Of a stretch of 64,000 bases of DNA, positions 45,748-53,206 are shown in pieces. The notes beneath the pieces were generated by a model, which searched no databases, was not told the origin of the DNA, and was given only the letters and a program-made list of their open reading frames with translations. The position numbers were made by a program, and so were the translations under genes. Position 1 is the first letter of the stretch. Each line of letters begins with the position of its first letter. Source of the stretch: an uncultured Coriobacteriaceae bacterium (GTDB lineage Bacteria; Actinomycetota; Coriobacteriia; Coriobacteriales; Eggerthellaceae); the NCBI GenBank assembly GCA_900550055.1, contig URQU01000002.1, positions 25,402 through 89,401 on the forward strand, in the 5' to 3' direction.

Positions 45748-47865
45748 CTATTCGCCGCTCTCGTCATAATACTCGGGGTCGGGCAGAAGATAGGCGGCGA
45801 ACAGCATAATGCCCGAGGAAACGGCCAACGAGGCCACATCGGCAGGGTCGGTGAAGGCGGATGCGGAAGGAGACCCGCAAACCGCCGCCAAAACGAACCC
45901 GGCAACCAGCACCGCCGCGCCCGCCAGCACGCCGAAGGACGCGAACAGCCGCGTGGGACGCCAACGCAGCAAGGCGCAAGCACCCGCCGCAAGCACCCAG
46001 CTTGCCGCCATGATCCACGTGCTCGGCTCCGTCAGCATGGCCGCCATCCGGTCTATCACCGCATCGCTTGCGAACGCCGCGGTCGAGAAATGCCAGGTAG
46101 CAAGCACATCCCACCCCATGAATGAGGCGCTTCCCAAGCCCGCCAGCATGAACCCGCATAGCACCTGGAACGCCGCGGTCGCCATCGCCGCAACCGGACG
46201 CAGCGCAAAACCCGCCGCCAACGGGCCGAGCGGCCCCAACCCGATTGTGCCGGCAAGCGGCGTCGCCAGCGCGGCGTTCGCGGTAGCATCGCCCGCGCGG
46301 CCCAGGTACCACCACCATACGCCGATGCCCGCCAGCAGCACGCATCCCGCAGCGGGCACGCCGCACATCACCAGCATGGCCGACAGGGAAACGAATCCCA
46401 AAAGCGCGCCCAGATGAGGGCGAAGCGCGCCGGCAAGCGTGATGAGCAGCAGCAACCCCCAGAACAGCGGGTTGGCGAACCCTTCGGTCTGCGAGATGTT
46501 CTGCAGCGCCGCAAACGCCAGCAGCGCCGACCCTGCCGCGCCGCACGCATGCGAGCCGAAGAACAGCAGCTCGGGGGTGATGCGATCGCGCAACGGGATG
46601 CCCGGCTCGCGAGGCTGCGGCTCGGTCCCCTCTTCCTCATCCGGACCGGCCACGATGTCGGCCAGCTCCGCGCGACCCTTCGCCGGATCGCCCAAAAACG
46701 GCGAAAGCTCTTCCGCGAAATCCGCCACCGTCTCGTAGCGCTCCTCGCGTTCGGGATCCAGCGCATAGAAGATGGGGTCGTCCGCAGCCGGATCGAGGTT
46801 GTCCCAACACAGCGACGGCAACACCAGCTCGCCGTCTTCGATAGCTTCCTGCGCCTGGAACAGGTTCGGCGCCAAGAACGGGTTCTCGCCCGCCAGCATC
46901 TCGTACGTCACCGACGCGAGCGCCCATTCGTCGCACCGCGCATCAAGGTTCTCCTGGCGCATCTGCTCAAGCGGCATGTAACCGATGGTGCCGCCGCCAG
47001 CCACGCCGAATCCCTGGGCGTCGGCCAAGGTTGCCAGGCCGAAATCGGTCACCTTCACCTGGCCCGATGCGTTGATGAGGATGTTGTCGGGCTTGATATC
47101 CAGATGCAGCACGCCGTTCTCATGCGCCACTTCAAGCGCGTGCGCCACCGCGTCGAACACGGCGGCGACCACGTCGAGCGTCAGCCGATCATCGTGGTCG
47201 CGCAAAAGCTCGGTAAGCGTCATGCCCTCAACGTATTCCATGATCAGATACGCTGTGGAATCCTGGATTTCGAAGTCGTGCACCGTAACGATGCTGGGAT
47301 CCGACAGAATGGCCGCCGTGCGAGCTTCGTCCAAACCGGGAATGCGCGAGAGCGTGCGCACCAACGGACGGCTTGCAGGGTCGACCTCATCCGTCAGGCT
47401 AACCGACTGACCGGGCAAAAGCTGGCCGAGAGAAGCATCCGAGCTCGACGTGCCCGCGGAATCGCAGCCCGCTCGGCTGACGGAAGCGCTCGCTAGCTCT
47501 TCCTGATCGTCGGAAGCGCCAGAATCCCCAGCATCCCCGGAGCCCGCAAAACCCGCTTCCTCGGGCAAATCCTCCCAAGGGGGAACGTCCGCCGGATCGA
47601 CAACGCTCGACGAAGAGCCCGCGGAACCCGCCGCATGCACGCTCGATGCAATCACGCTTTCGCTACGTTCATCAGGGGAAACATCAATCGCATCGGCCCC
47701 GGGAAGGGCGGCGCGCAACAACTCGGCCTCGGACAGGGGGATGCACTTGATGGCCACTTTGCGCTGGATGCGCGTATCCCACGCCACCTGCACCGTGCCG
47801 AAGCCGCCGGCCCCCGCCTTGGCAAGGGGCTTGTATCGATTGAGTATCAGCTGCGTTTTAGTCAT
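45748..47865 (-). CDS. Membrane-bound Ser/Thr protein kinase with kinase-domain insertion
   Basis: 705 residues from ATG 47865. The open frame runs to 48048, but the kinase begins properly at MTKTQLILNRYKPLAKAGAG. The Gly-rich loop is GAGGFGTV, catalytic Lys40 is in VAIK, and Asp256 is in HLDIKPDN (HLD instead of HRD). Asp274 is in DFGLAT. Between the VAIK strand and helix C lies an Asp/Ser/Ala-rich insertion of about 130 residues. After the kinase (about residue 440) come some eight to ten hydrophobic helices of no known family, ending in an acidic tail. No PASTA repeats are present. A TATAAT placed six bases before the ATG suggests a leaderless mRNA. Targets are unknown. Confidence 0.85.
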   Translation of the reverse strand: MTKTQLILNRYKPLAKAGAGGFGTVQVAWDTRIQRKVAIKCIPLSEAELLRAALPGADAIDVSPDERSESVIASSVHAAGSAGSSSSVVDPADVPPWEDLPEEAGFAGSGDAGDSGASDDQEELASASVSRAGCDSAGTSSSDASLGQLLPGQSVSLTDEVDPASRPLVRTLSRIPGLDEARTAAILSDPSIVTVHDFEIQDSTAYLIMEYVEGMTLTELLRDHDDRLTLDVVAAVFDAVAHALEVAHENGVLHLDIKPDNILINASGQVKVTDFGLATLADAQGFGVAGGGTIGYMPLEQMRQENLDARCDEWALASVTYEMLAGENPFLAPNLFQAQEAIEDGELVLPSLCWDNLDPAADDPIFYALDPEREERYETVADFAEELSPFLGDPAKGRAELADIVAGPDEEEGTEPQPREPGIPLRDRITPELLFFGSHACGAAGSALLAFAALQNISQTEGFANPLFWGLLLLITLAGALRPHLGALLGFVSLSAMLVMCGVPAAGCVLLAGIGVWWWYLGRAGDATANAALATPLAGTIGLGPLGPLAAGFALRPVAAMATAAFQVLCGFMLAGLGSASFMGWDVLATWHFSTAAFASDAVIDRMAAMLTEPSTWIMAASWVLAAGACALLRWRPTRLFASFGVLAGAAVLVAGFVLAAVCGSPSASAFTDPADVASLAVSSGIMLFAAYLLPDPEYYDESGE

Positions 47866-47871
47866 GCGCAC

Positions 47872-47877
47872 ATTATA
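47872..47877 (-). promoter_or_regulatory. Consensus -10 box directly before the kinase start (leaderless mRNA)
   Basis: On the minus strand TATAAT is followed by six bases (GTGCGC) and then ATG. A normal sigma-70 start point would therefore fall on the A of the start codon. No Shine-Dalgarno sequence is present. The -35 is unclear. Confidence 0.55.
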
Positions 47878-47957
47878 TTGCAGGCGCTTGCGCGCCATAG
47901 GTACATCAAATCCATTCGCTACAATCGGCAGCCTAAGCAACAACAGAAAGGCCGCCG

Positions 47958-49076
47958 TTGAAAGACACCCGCACGCTTTCGCTTCCCCAGCGCATCGCCG
48001 CAGCATTAGCCGCCCTGGCGCTGGCGTTCTCGTTCGCGCTTCCCGCAACAGGCTGCTCCATCAGCATCGGCGACAGCCCCGCCAGCACCGGCAACTCCAT
48101 CAGCAGCACCGACGATAGCTCTGGCCAGGGCGCGCAATCCGCCCAGGCGACCATCGCCGACATTCCCGCCTATACCGGAGCGTTATGCATCGACATCAAC
48201 CACGGCGAGCCCGGGTTCACGGCCCAAGACGAGGCGCGCGGGACGTTTATGCAGTTCAGCGACCTAGATTTCGAAGGCCGCTGCGGCACCGCCTTCGCAC
48301 GAATCGGACCCGATACCGTATCCAGCGAGAAGCGCGGCGACATTTCGCAGGTACACCCAAGCGGGTGGGTGCAGCGCAAATACAGCTTCGTCGACGACGG
48401 CATGCTGTACAACCGCAGCCATCTGATCGCGCACCAGTTGTGCGGGGAGAACGCCAACGAGAAGAACCTGATCACGGGCACGCGCACGTTCAATGCAGTA
48501 GGCATGCTGTATTACGAGGAGCTGGTGGGCGACTACGTGCGCAGCACGGGCAACCACGTGCTCTACCGCGTCACGCCGCTGTTCGCCGCAAACGACCTGG
48601 TGGCGCGCGGAGTTCAGATGGAAGCGAAGTCCCTCGAGGACAACGGCGAAGCCGTGCAGTTCAACGTGTTCGTGTACAACGTGGAGCCGGGCGTAGCCAT
48701 CGACTACGTGACCGGCGAAAGCTGGGAATCGTCCGAAACCCCGCAGGTCACCAGCAAAGGCAGCGCCACCATCACCACCGCGGCAGCCGCACGGGCGGAT
48801 AAGGCAGCTGCGGGAAGAAGCGCGGGCAGCGGGAGCGGCACCGGCAGTAGCGGAAGCAATGCCGGCGATGGCCACGGAACCGGCAGCAACAGCTCCAACA
48901 ACCAAGGCACGTCCGAGCAGCAGGACTACATCCTGAACGTGAAGAACAAGAAGTTCCACAAACCCGACTGCTCCGCCGCCAGCGACATCTCAAGCGCAAA
49001 CAAGCAAGACTTCACCGGCACCCGCGACCAACTCATAGCCAAAGGCTACTCCCCCTGCGGCATCTGCAAACCGTAA
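47958..49076 (+). CDS. Secreted/lipoprotein DNA/RNA non-specific endonuclease
   Basis: 372-residue exported nuclease starting at TTG 47958 with AAAGG upstream. The signal sequence ends in LPATGC, a plausible lipobox with Cys33 as the lipidated residue. The EndA/NucA-type domain (about 75-260) contains the active-site YNRSHLIAHQL, with NRSH in place of the commoner DRGH, and EKNLITGTRTFN with the metal-binding Asn. A Gly/Ser/Asn-rich linker follows. The end has the cysteine-rich tail KKFHKPDCSAASDI...GYSPCGICKP often found after such nucleases. Likely roles are nucleic-acid scavenging or escape from extracellular DNA traps. It is divergent from the kinase gene. Confidence 0.9.
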   Translation: MKDTRTLSLPQRIAAALAALALAFSFALPATGCSISIGDSPASTGNSISSTDDSSGQGAQSAQATIADIPAYTGALCIDINHGEPGFTAQDEARGTFMQFSDLDFEGRCGTAFARIGPDTVSSEKRGDISQVHPSGWVQRKYSFVDDGMLYNRSHLIAHQLCGENANEKNLITGTRTFNAVGMLYYEELVGDYVRSTGNHVLYRVTPLFAANDLVARGVQMEAKSLEDNGEAVQFNVFVYNVEPGVAIDYVTGESWESSETPQVTSKGSATITTAAAARADKAAAGRSAGSGSGTGSSGSNAGDGHGTGSNSSNNQGTSEQQDYILNVKNKKFHKPDCSAASDISSANKQDFTGTRDQLIAKGYSPCGICKP

Positions 49077-49158
49077 GCTTGCCCAAAGAAACTACTTGAG
49101 GCGACAAAGCGAAGAGCGCTCAATACCGACCTCTCGAACCCATCAGCATGCAACAAAA

Positions 49159-49188
49159 AAGAAACGGCGGGAATCCCCGCCGTTTCTT
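49159..49188. terminator. Bidirectional terminator between nuclease and methyltransferase genes
   Basis: Thirteen-base perfect stem AAGAAACGGCGGG/CCCGCCGTTTCTT with a 4-base loop and A/T tracts on both sides, between convergent genes. Confidence 0.85.
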
Positions 49189-49201
49189 TTCGCACTACTA
49201 A

Positions 49202-50491
49202 TTATTTCAAACCCGCCTCGCGAGCAATCTCGACGCCGATTTGATGAGGAACGCCAACAACCAAAGCGTTGCCCATGCAGAAAGCTCGGCGACCGTCACT
49301 CATACCCGTATTCGTCCAGCCCTTCGGAAAACCTTGCAGCCGATCAAGCTCATCGGGAACAAGACGACGGAATCGACCATCAACCTCAACAACGTGCTTG
49401 AAACGAGAAGCCCCGATGCCGCCTTCGCCAGTCAAGATGGTACGCGACGGCCTATCGAGCGCATCGGGGAACGTCATCGAGCCCTCGGAGTAGACGTACT
49501 TGAAGCCCGTTTTCTTATCCACGCGCTCCTCGCGCTTGCCGCCCTTCAAATACTTCCAGGCCTCGAACTTCTCGTCCGGAATATAGAACTGCTCAGGGAC
49601 TTCGCTCTCCGGAACCAGCACGTTTCCAAGCGCACCAAGCTCGCCCTCGTACTTCTCCGTCAGGTCAAAGGTCAGAACCTTATAATCCTGCATCACGCCT
49701 GCAGTACAGAACGGGGATTTCTTGCCGGCAAGGTCGAAGTGCTGGGAAATGTCATAAGGGTCATGTTGAATCTCAAACTCGGAAACCTTCTCCGGATCCT
49801 CCGTTGGGAACGCACGAGCCATCACGCCGTTTTTAGCGCGGTCCGACAAATCCCAGTTATCGCTGGTCATTTCAGCAAAAATGTAAACGCGTTTGCGTCG
49901 CTGGTTAAACCCGTATTCGCCGCTGTTCACAACATGCCATTCAACCGAATAGCCCAGGTCAGCCATGCAAGAGAGGATAATCGCGAAATCGCGGCCACGC
50001 TGCGTCGCAGGACTTTTGAGCAAGCGATCCACGTTTTCGAGCAACACGTACTTCGGCTCTTTCAGATGCAAGAAGCGATAGATGTCCCACCAAAGAACAC
50101 CCTTCTTGCCCTCGATTCCGCGAGCAGCGGACAACGGTTTTGCCACGCTATAATCCTGGCACGGAAAGCCACCGACAACCATCTGAACGTCGGGGATATC
50201 GGTTTTACCGGCTTCATAGTCATCGAGAACCTTGTTGATGTCCTGGTTAACGCAGCTCCCTTCGCCAAAACGCTGCTCATAGCAGCGCCAAGCGAATTGC
50301 TTGCCCTCGGTTCCAGGAGGCTCCCACTGATTGGCCCAAATCGTTTTAAAAGGTCCCGCTGCCGGGAGATTGAACTCAGGATGCTCGAGGCTTTGGTAGC
50401 CTTCAAGGCCTAGGCGAAACCCGCCAACGCCAGCAAAAAGCTCGGCCACCGTAATCATGTCAGCCCTACCGCCATTCCTTGTTCCTGCCAT
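49202..50491 (-). CDS. DNA (cytosine-5-)-methyltransferase, probable GATC-specific (Sau3AI-type partner)
   Basis: 429 residues from 50491, or 418 if the second ATG (50458, MITVAELFAGVGG) is used; neither has a strong ribosome-binding site. m5C methyltransferase motifs are in order: motif I ELFAGVGGFRLGLE, motif IV GGFPCQDYS with the catalytic Cys, motif VI ENVDRLLKSP, motif VIII QRRKRVYIFA, then a target-recognition region, motif IX in RRLVPDELDRLQGFP, and motif X near MGNALVVGVPHQI. It faces a Sau3AI/MutH-type endonuclease gene, so the target is probably GATC with the cytosine methylated. Base use is noticeably less GC-rich than the flanking genome, which suggests transfer. Confidence 0.92.
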   Translation of the reverse strand: MAGTRNGGRADMITVAELFAGVGGFRLGLEGYQSLEHPEFNLPAAGPFKTIWANQWEPPGTEGKQFAWRCYEQRFGEGSCVNQDINKVLDDYEAGKTDIPDVQMVVGGFPCQDYSVAKPLSAARGIEGKKGVLWWDIYRFLHLKEPKYVLLENVDRLLKSPATQRGRDFAIILSCMADLGYSVEWHVVNSGEYGFNQRRKRVYIFAEMTSDNWDLSDRAKNGVMARAFPTEDPEKVSEFEIQHDPYDISQHFDLAGKKSPFCTAGVMQDYKVLTFDLTEKYEGELGALGNVLVPESEVPEQFYIPDEKFEAWKYLKGGKREERVDKKTGFKYVYSEGSMTFPDALDRPSRTILTGEGGIGASRFKHVVEVDGRFRRLVPDELDRLQGFPKGWTNTGMSDGRRAFCMGNALVVGVPHQIGVEIAREAGLK

Positions 50492-50525
50492 TATTCAGAA
50501 CTTATAATTATGACCAACGATAACC

Positions 50526-50550
50526 GATCGATCAAGGAAAAATCCAGATC
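50526..50550. promoter_or_regulatory. GATC cluster in the restriction-modification intergenic region
   Basis: Three GATC sites lie within 25 bases (50526, 50530, 50547) in the 134-base gap between the divergent methyltransferase and endonuclease genes. If GATC is the target, methylation here could control expression of either gene. Confidence 0.45.
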
Positions 50551-50625
50551 TATTTGCGCTACTCAGCTTTTTTTCACAACAGCGGCCGAAAGCCCAACCG
50601 CCATTGATACGATAGGGAGCACGAC

Positions 50626-52092
50626 ATGACCAAGTCTAGCCATAGGTACACAGCAGAAGGCATTCGAGAGCGTTTTACTGCAGCAATCGGGAAAACCGCA
50701 GGTGAACTTGACACCAAGGGCATCCTTTCCGGCTCGACCGCGTATAAAAACAAAGGGCGCATCGGAGCCGTTATCGAACAATCTGTTTTAGGCTACCCCG
50801 CAGATAATAGACAAGAGCCCGATTTGGTCATCGATGAAACCGAATGGGAACTAAAAACTACTGGACTTATCGCCGCGACCCGTAGCGACTCTTGGCGGGC
50901 AAAAGAGCCTATGTCAATCACCGCCGTCTCACCAAACCGAATCGTTGGCGAGGAGTTCTCAACATCAACATTCTGGCACAAGGCCGAACGACTCCTAATC
51001 GTCTACTATCTATACGTCAAACCCGGAAAAGGCATGATGCCGAGCTATGCATCTTTCGAGATAAAGGGATTTGACCTGCACGAATGGAACAGCATAGACC
51101 GAAAACGTCTTGAAGCCGACTGGACAACGATACGCGATTACGTTAGAACCGCACTAGCCGGAGACAAAGAAGCGCTATTGCCAGGACTATCAACCCTAAT
51201 CAACCCACGCCTCCTTTATTTGGACACTTCGCCTAAGTATCCTAACGCTCCACGCTTCAGGCTCAAGTCTTCACTCGTCACGCAAATGGCAAGGGAACGG
51301 CTGGATGATAACTTAGAAATGATTCCCGATACCTACGAAATTGAGTCGTCTGACCAATTCAACATGCATCTTGGAATCATCGCTTCTCAACTACGCGATA
51401 AAACCCTGGCTGAATACGCCACAATGTTCAATTTGCCTTTCGACGCAGAAGGACGCAGGGACAGCAAGGCTTTGGCTGAGCAAATTATCGTTCGCCTTTT
51501 CACCGGACAACCAGGCAAAATCTCACAAGTGCCCCTCTTTGTAAAAGCTGGATTCCAGCTTAAGACAGTTGTTCTCACCGTAAGGGGCGGAAGAACCGAA
51601 GACATGAAGCTTTCGCCCTCAATCGACTTCGATGAGATGTGCGATCCGGATACGGAATTCGAAGACTCCTCGTTTGCCAGCATCTTCCTTGATTCAACAA
51701 TCATCGTTGCGGTTTTCAAGGAGCCATATGATAATTGCCCTCTTCACGCTTGCCAATTTCAAGGGTTCAAACGATTCTGGCTTGGCAAGTATATCGATGA
51801 GGCGCAAAAACTATGGAGCCAAATGCGCCGCTTGATTTTCTCTGGCACATTGATTGATGAACCTATATGCGATAAGAGCGGCAACCAGCGATTCACCCCG
51901 AAAACCGGCATCCCAATGACCGCTCCAAACTGGCCAAAATCAAGGGATGGCGTACTGTTCGTACGCGGTTCGGGAAACGATGCGACCAAAAAGCCCGTTA
52001 CCGTAAATGGGATTAAGATGTATCACCAGAACCTCTGGATAAAAGGAACCGATGTCGCAATTCACCTCGGCATGACAGATTACATCAAATAA
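50626..52092 (+). CDS. Sau3AI-type type II restriction endonuclease (MutH/Sau3AI family)
   Basis: 488 residues, almost exactly the length of Sau3AI. The N-terminal MutH-like nuclease domain (about 1-230) has NKGRIGAVIEQSVLG and the catalytic D-(x)n-E-x-K as Asp66, Glu75 and Lys77 in PDLVIDETEWELKTT. The C-terminal half repeats the fold without catalytic acid residues (FVKAGFQLKTVVLT), as in Sau3AI, where the second domain helps bind a second GATC site. GGGAG precedes the ATG. Less GC-rich codon use sets it apart from neighbours and points to horizontal acquisition. It pairs with the divergent m5C methyltransferase. Confidence 0.9.
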   Translation: MTKSSHRYTAEGIRERFTAAIGKTAGELDTKGILSGSTAYKNKGRIGAVIEQSVLGYPADNRQEPDLVIDETEWELKTTGLIAATRSDSWRAKEPMSITAVSPNRIVGEEFSTSTFWHKAERLLIVYYLYVKPGKGMMPSYASFEIKGFDLHEWNSIDRKRLEADWTTIRDYVRTALAGDKEALLPGLSTLINPRLLYLDTSPKYPNAPRFRLKSSLVTQMARERLDDNLEMIPDTYEIESSDQFNMHLGIIASQLRDKTLAEYATMFNLPFDAEGRRDSKALAEQIIVRLFTGQPGKISQVPLFVKAGFQLKTVVLTVRGGRTEDMKLSPSIDFDEMCDPDTEFEDSSFASIFLDSTIIVAVFKEPYDNCPLHACQFQGFKRFWLGKYIDEAQKLWSQMRRLIFSGTLIDEPICDKSGNQRFTPKTGIPMTAPNWPKSRDGVLFVRGSGNDATKKPVTVNGIKMYHQNLWIKGTDVAIHLGMTDYIK

Positions 52093-52181
52093 CGCGCCAC
52101 CCTAGCATTTTAGGGATTCGATTAATAAAGATTTTCGCAATGCGATGATCGCCATCAAACCCGAGCACGGTCATCGCGCCC

Positions 52182-52214
52182 CTTAAAACAACGTCCGTTC
52201 TTAAAACAACGTCC
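52182..52214. repeat. Short tandem duplication at the SRAP gene end
   Basis: CTTAAAACAACGTCC occurs at 52182 and again at 52200 (18-base unit). The second copy contains the SRAP stop codon. It is followed by CCTGTCCC, words reminiscent of the GGGACAGG/GGGACGT words of the 44 kb palindrome. Confidence 0.6.
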
Positions 52215-52905
52215 CCTGTCCCAGCGTTGTCGCCGCTGGCGGTTGCTCTGGGGCAGCCGCTAGCGCAAGCCCTTCGCGGTTCGCTAGCTTTTGCCAGTTG
52301 GCTACCAGGCTGGGCCATGGCGCACGCAGCCACCAGCGCGCCTCGGCAAGCGTGAGCGCCAGGGGCATGCGGTTGTGCACGGGCGCAACGCTGGCGTTCG
52401 GGCGCGTGGTCACTACTGAGAAGCGGCCTTGACCGCATACCGCCGCCAGCAGCAGCGGCGAACCTTCGCCGTTTTCGAAACGATACTGCTGCTTGATTCG
52501 CCGCCCCGTTTTCGCGCTGCGCACCGTTTGAGTTGCATGCGCCTCGAAGAATCCGCCCGTCACCACAATGCCGCGACCCTGCGCGATCGGCTGCTCCCAC
52601 ATACCCGGATTCGGCCCCATCGCCGTTTCCAGGCGCGTGTTGTACACGGGTCGTTGCTGCCATTCAACAGGGAATCCCCAGGTCAAACGTTCAACAGCCA
52701 GTTGGCTTTCCGGACCGCGGACGATTACGTCAACGCCCGCGCCAGGGAACGCATCCTCGCCCGGCTCAACCTGCGCCGTCGCGGCTTCACCAGCCATCGG
52801 ACGCGCGGGCCAATCGGGCTGTGCGTTCACAGGCGAATCCGCCTGCAGCTCGCGCACAACTTGCGCAACCTCATCCCACGTAACGACCGTGAACCTTCTA
52901 CACAC
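52201..52905 (-). CDS. SRAP (HMCES/YedK) abasic-site processing protein
   Basis: 234-residue SOS response-associated peptidase. Cys2 directly after the initiator (MCRRFTVV) is the nucleophile that crosslinks to abasic sites in single-stranded DNA. Supporting residues are the Asn in YNTRLET, the Glu in TGGFFEA and the His in VHNRMPL. The family usually starts MCGRF, so Arg3 is a small deviation. The protein shields abasic sites during replication. It is transcribed on the minus strand from a 300-base region with three similar palindromes, which may control it. Confidence 0.92.
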   Translation of the reverse strand: MCRRFTVVTWDEVAQVVRELQADSPVNAQPDWPARPMAGEAATAQVEPGEDAFPGAGVDVIVRGPESQLAVERLTWGFPVEWQQRPVYNTRLETAMGPNPGMWEQPIAQGRGIVVTGGFFEAHATQTVRSAKTGRRIKQQYRFENGEGSPLLLAAVCGQGRFSVVTTRPNASVAPVHNRMPLALTLAEARWWLRAPWPSLVANWQKLANREGLALAAAPEQPPAATTLGQGTLF

Positions 52906-52960
52906 GATGAACCGCCCCGCTTCTTCTTAGGGTCCGCCCCGCCGCCCTCGACTTTTCAGT

Positions 52961-53086
52961 TATACGTTTTCGCGATTCGTATAAAGAAGGGGCTAGGAAT
53001 CCCATTTACTTTATAAGATTTCCGGGATTCGTATAATTTAGCGCACGATTTCGAGCGCTTCTTTATACGATTTCGCGTTCCGTATA
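52961..53086. promoter_or_regulatory. Three spaced palindromic sites upstream of the SRAP gene
   Basis: Sites at 52961-52983, 53012-53035 and 53064-53086 share the pattern TATACG-N11/12-CGTATA, the middle one starting TATAAG. The inner sequence is also similar (TTTCGCG). The sites are AT-rich islands in GC-rich DNA between groEL and SRAP. They look like operators for one regulator, or a small interspersed repeat. Confidence 0.55.
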
Positions 53087-53111
53087 AAAAAGGGAGCCCC
53101 GTAGGACTCCC
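53086..53111 (-). terminator. Terminator of groEL
   Basis: Minus-strand stem GGGAG/CTCCC with a 10-base loop, followed by TTTTTT (plus 53086-53091). It lies about 100 bases past the groEL stop and partly overlaps the third palindrome. Confidence 0.55.
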
Positions 53112-53206
53112 GTTTAGCGTGCTCTATTGAAAGGGACTGGCGAAGCCGGGGCTTTGCATTGGGGAAATCGCTTCCCCGGTCAGCGCAGCAGTTGCTTGCG
53201 TTGCTG

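Noticed and set aside
52961..53086. Possible CRISPR array because of three regularly spaced repeats
   Set aside because: The units are palindromic operators of about 23 bp with short, similar intervals, only three copies, and no cas genes.
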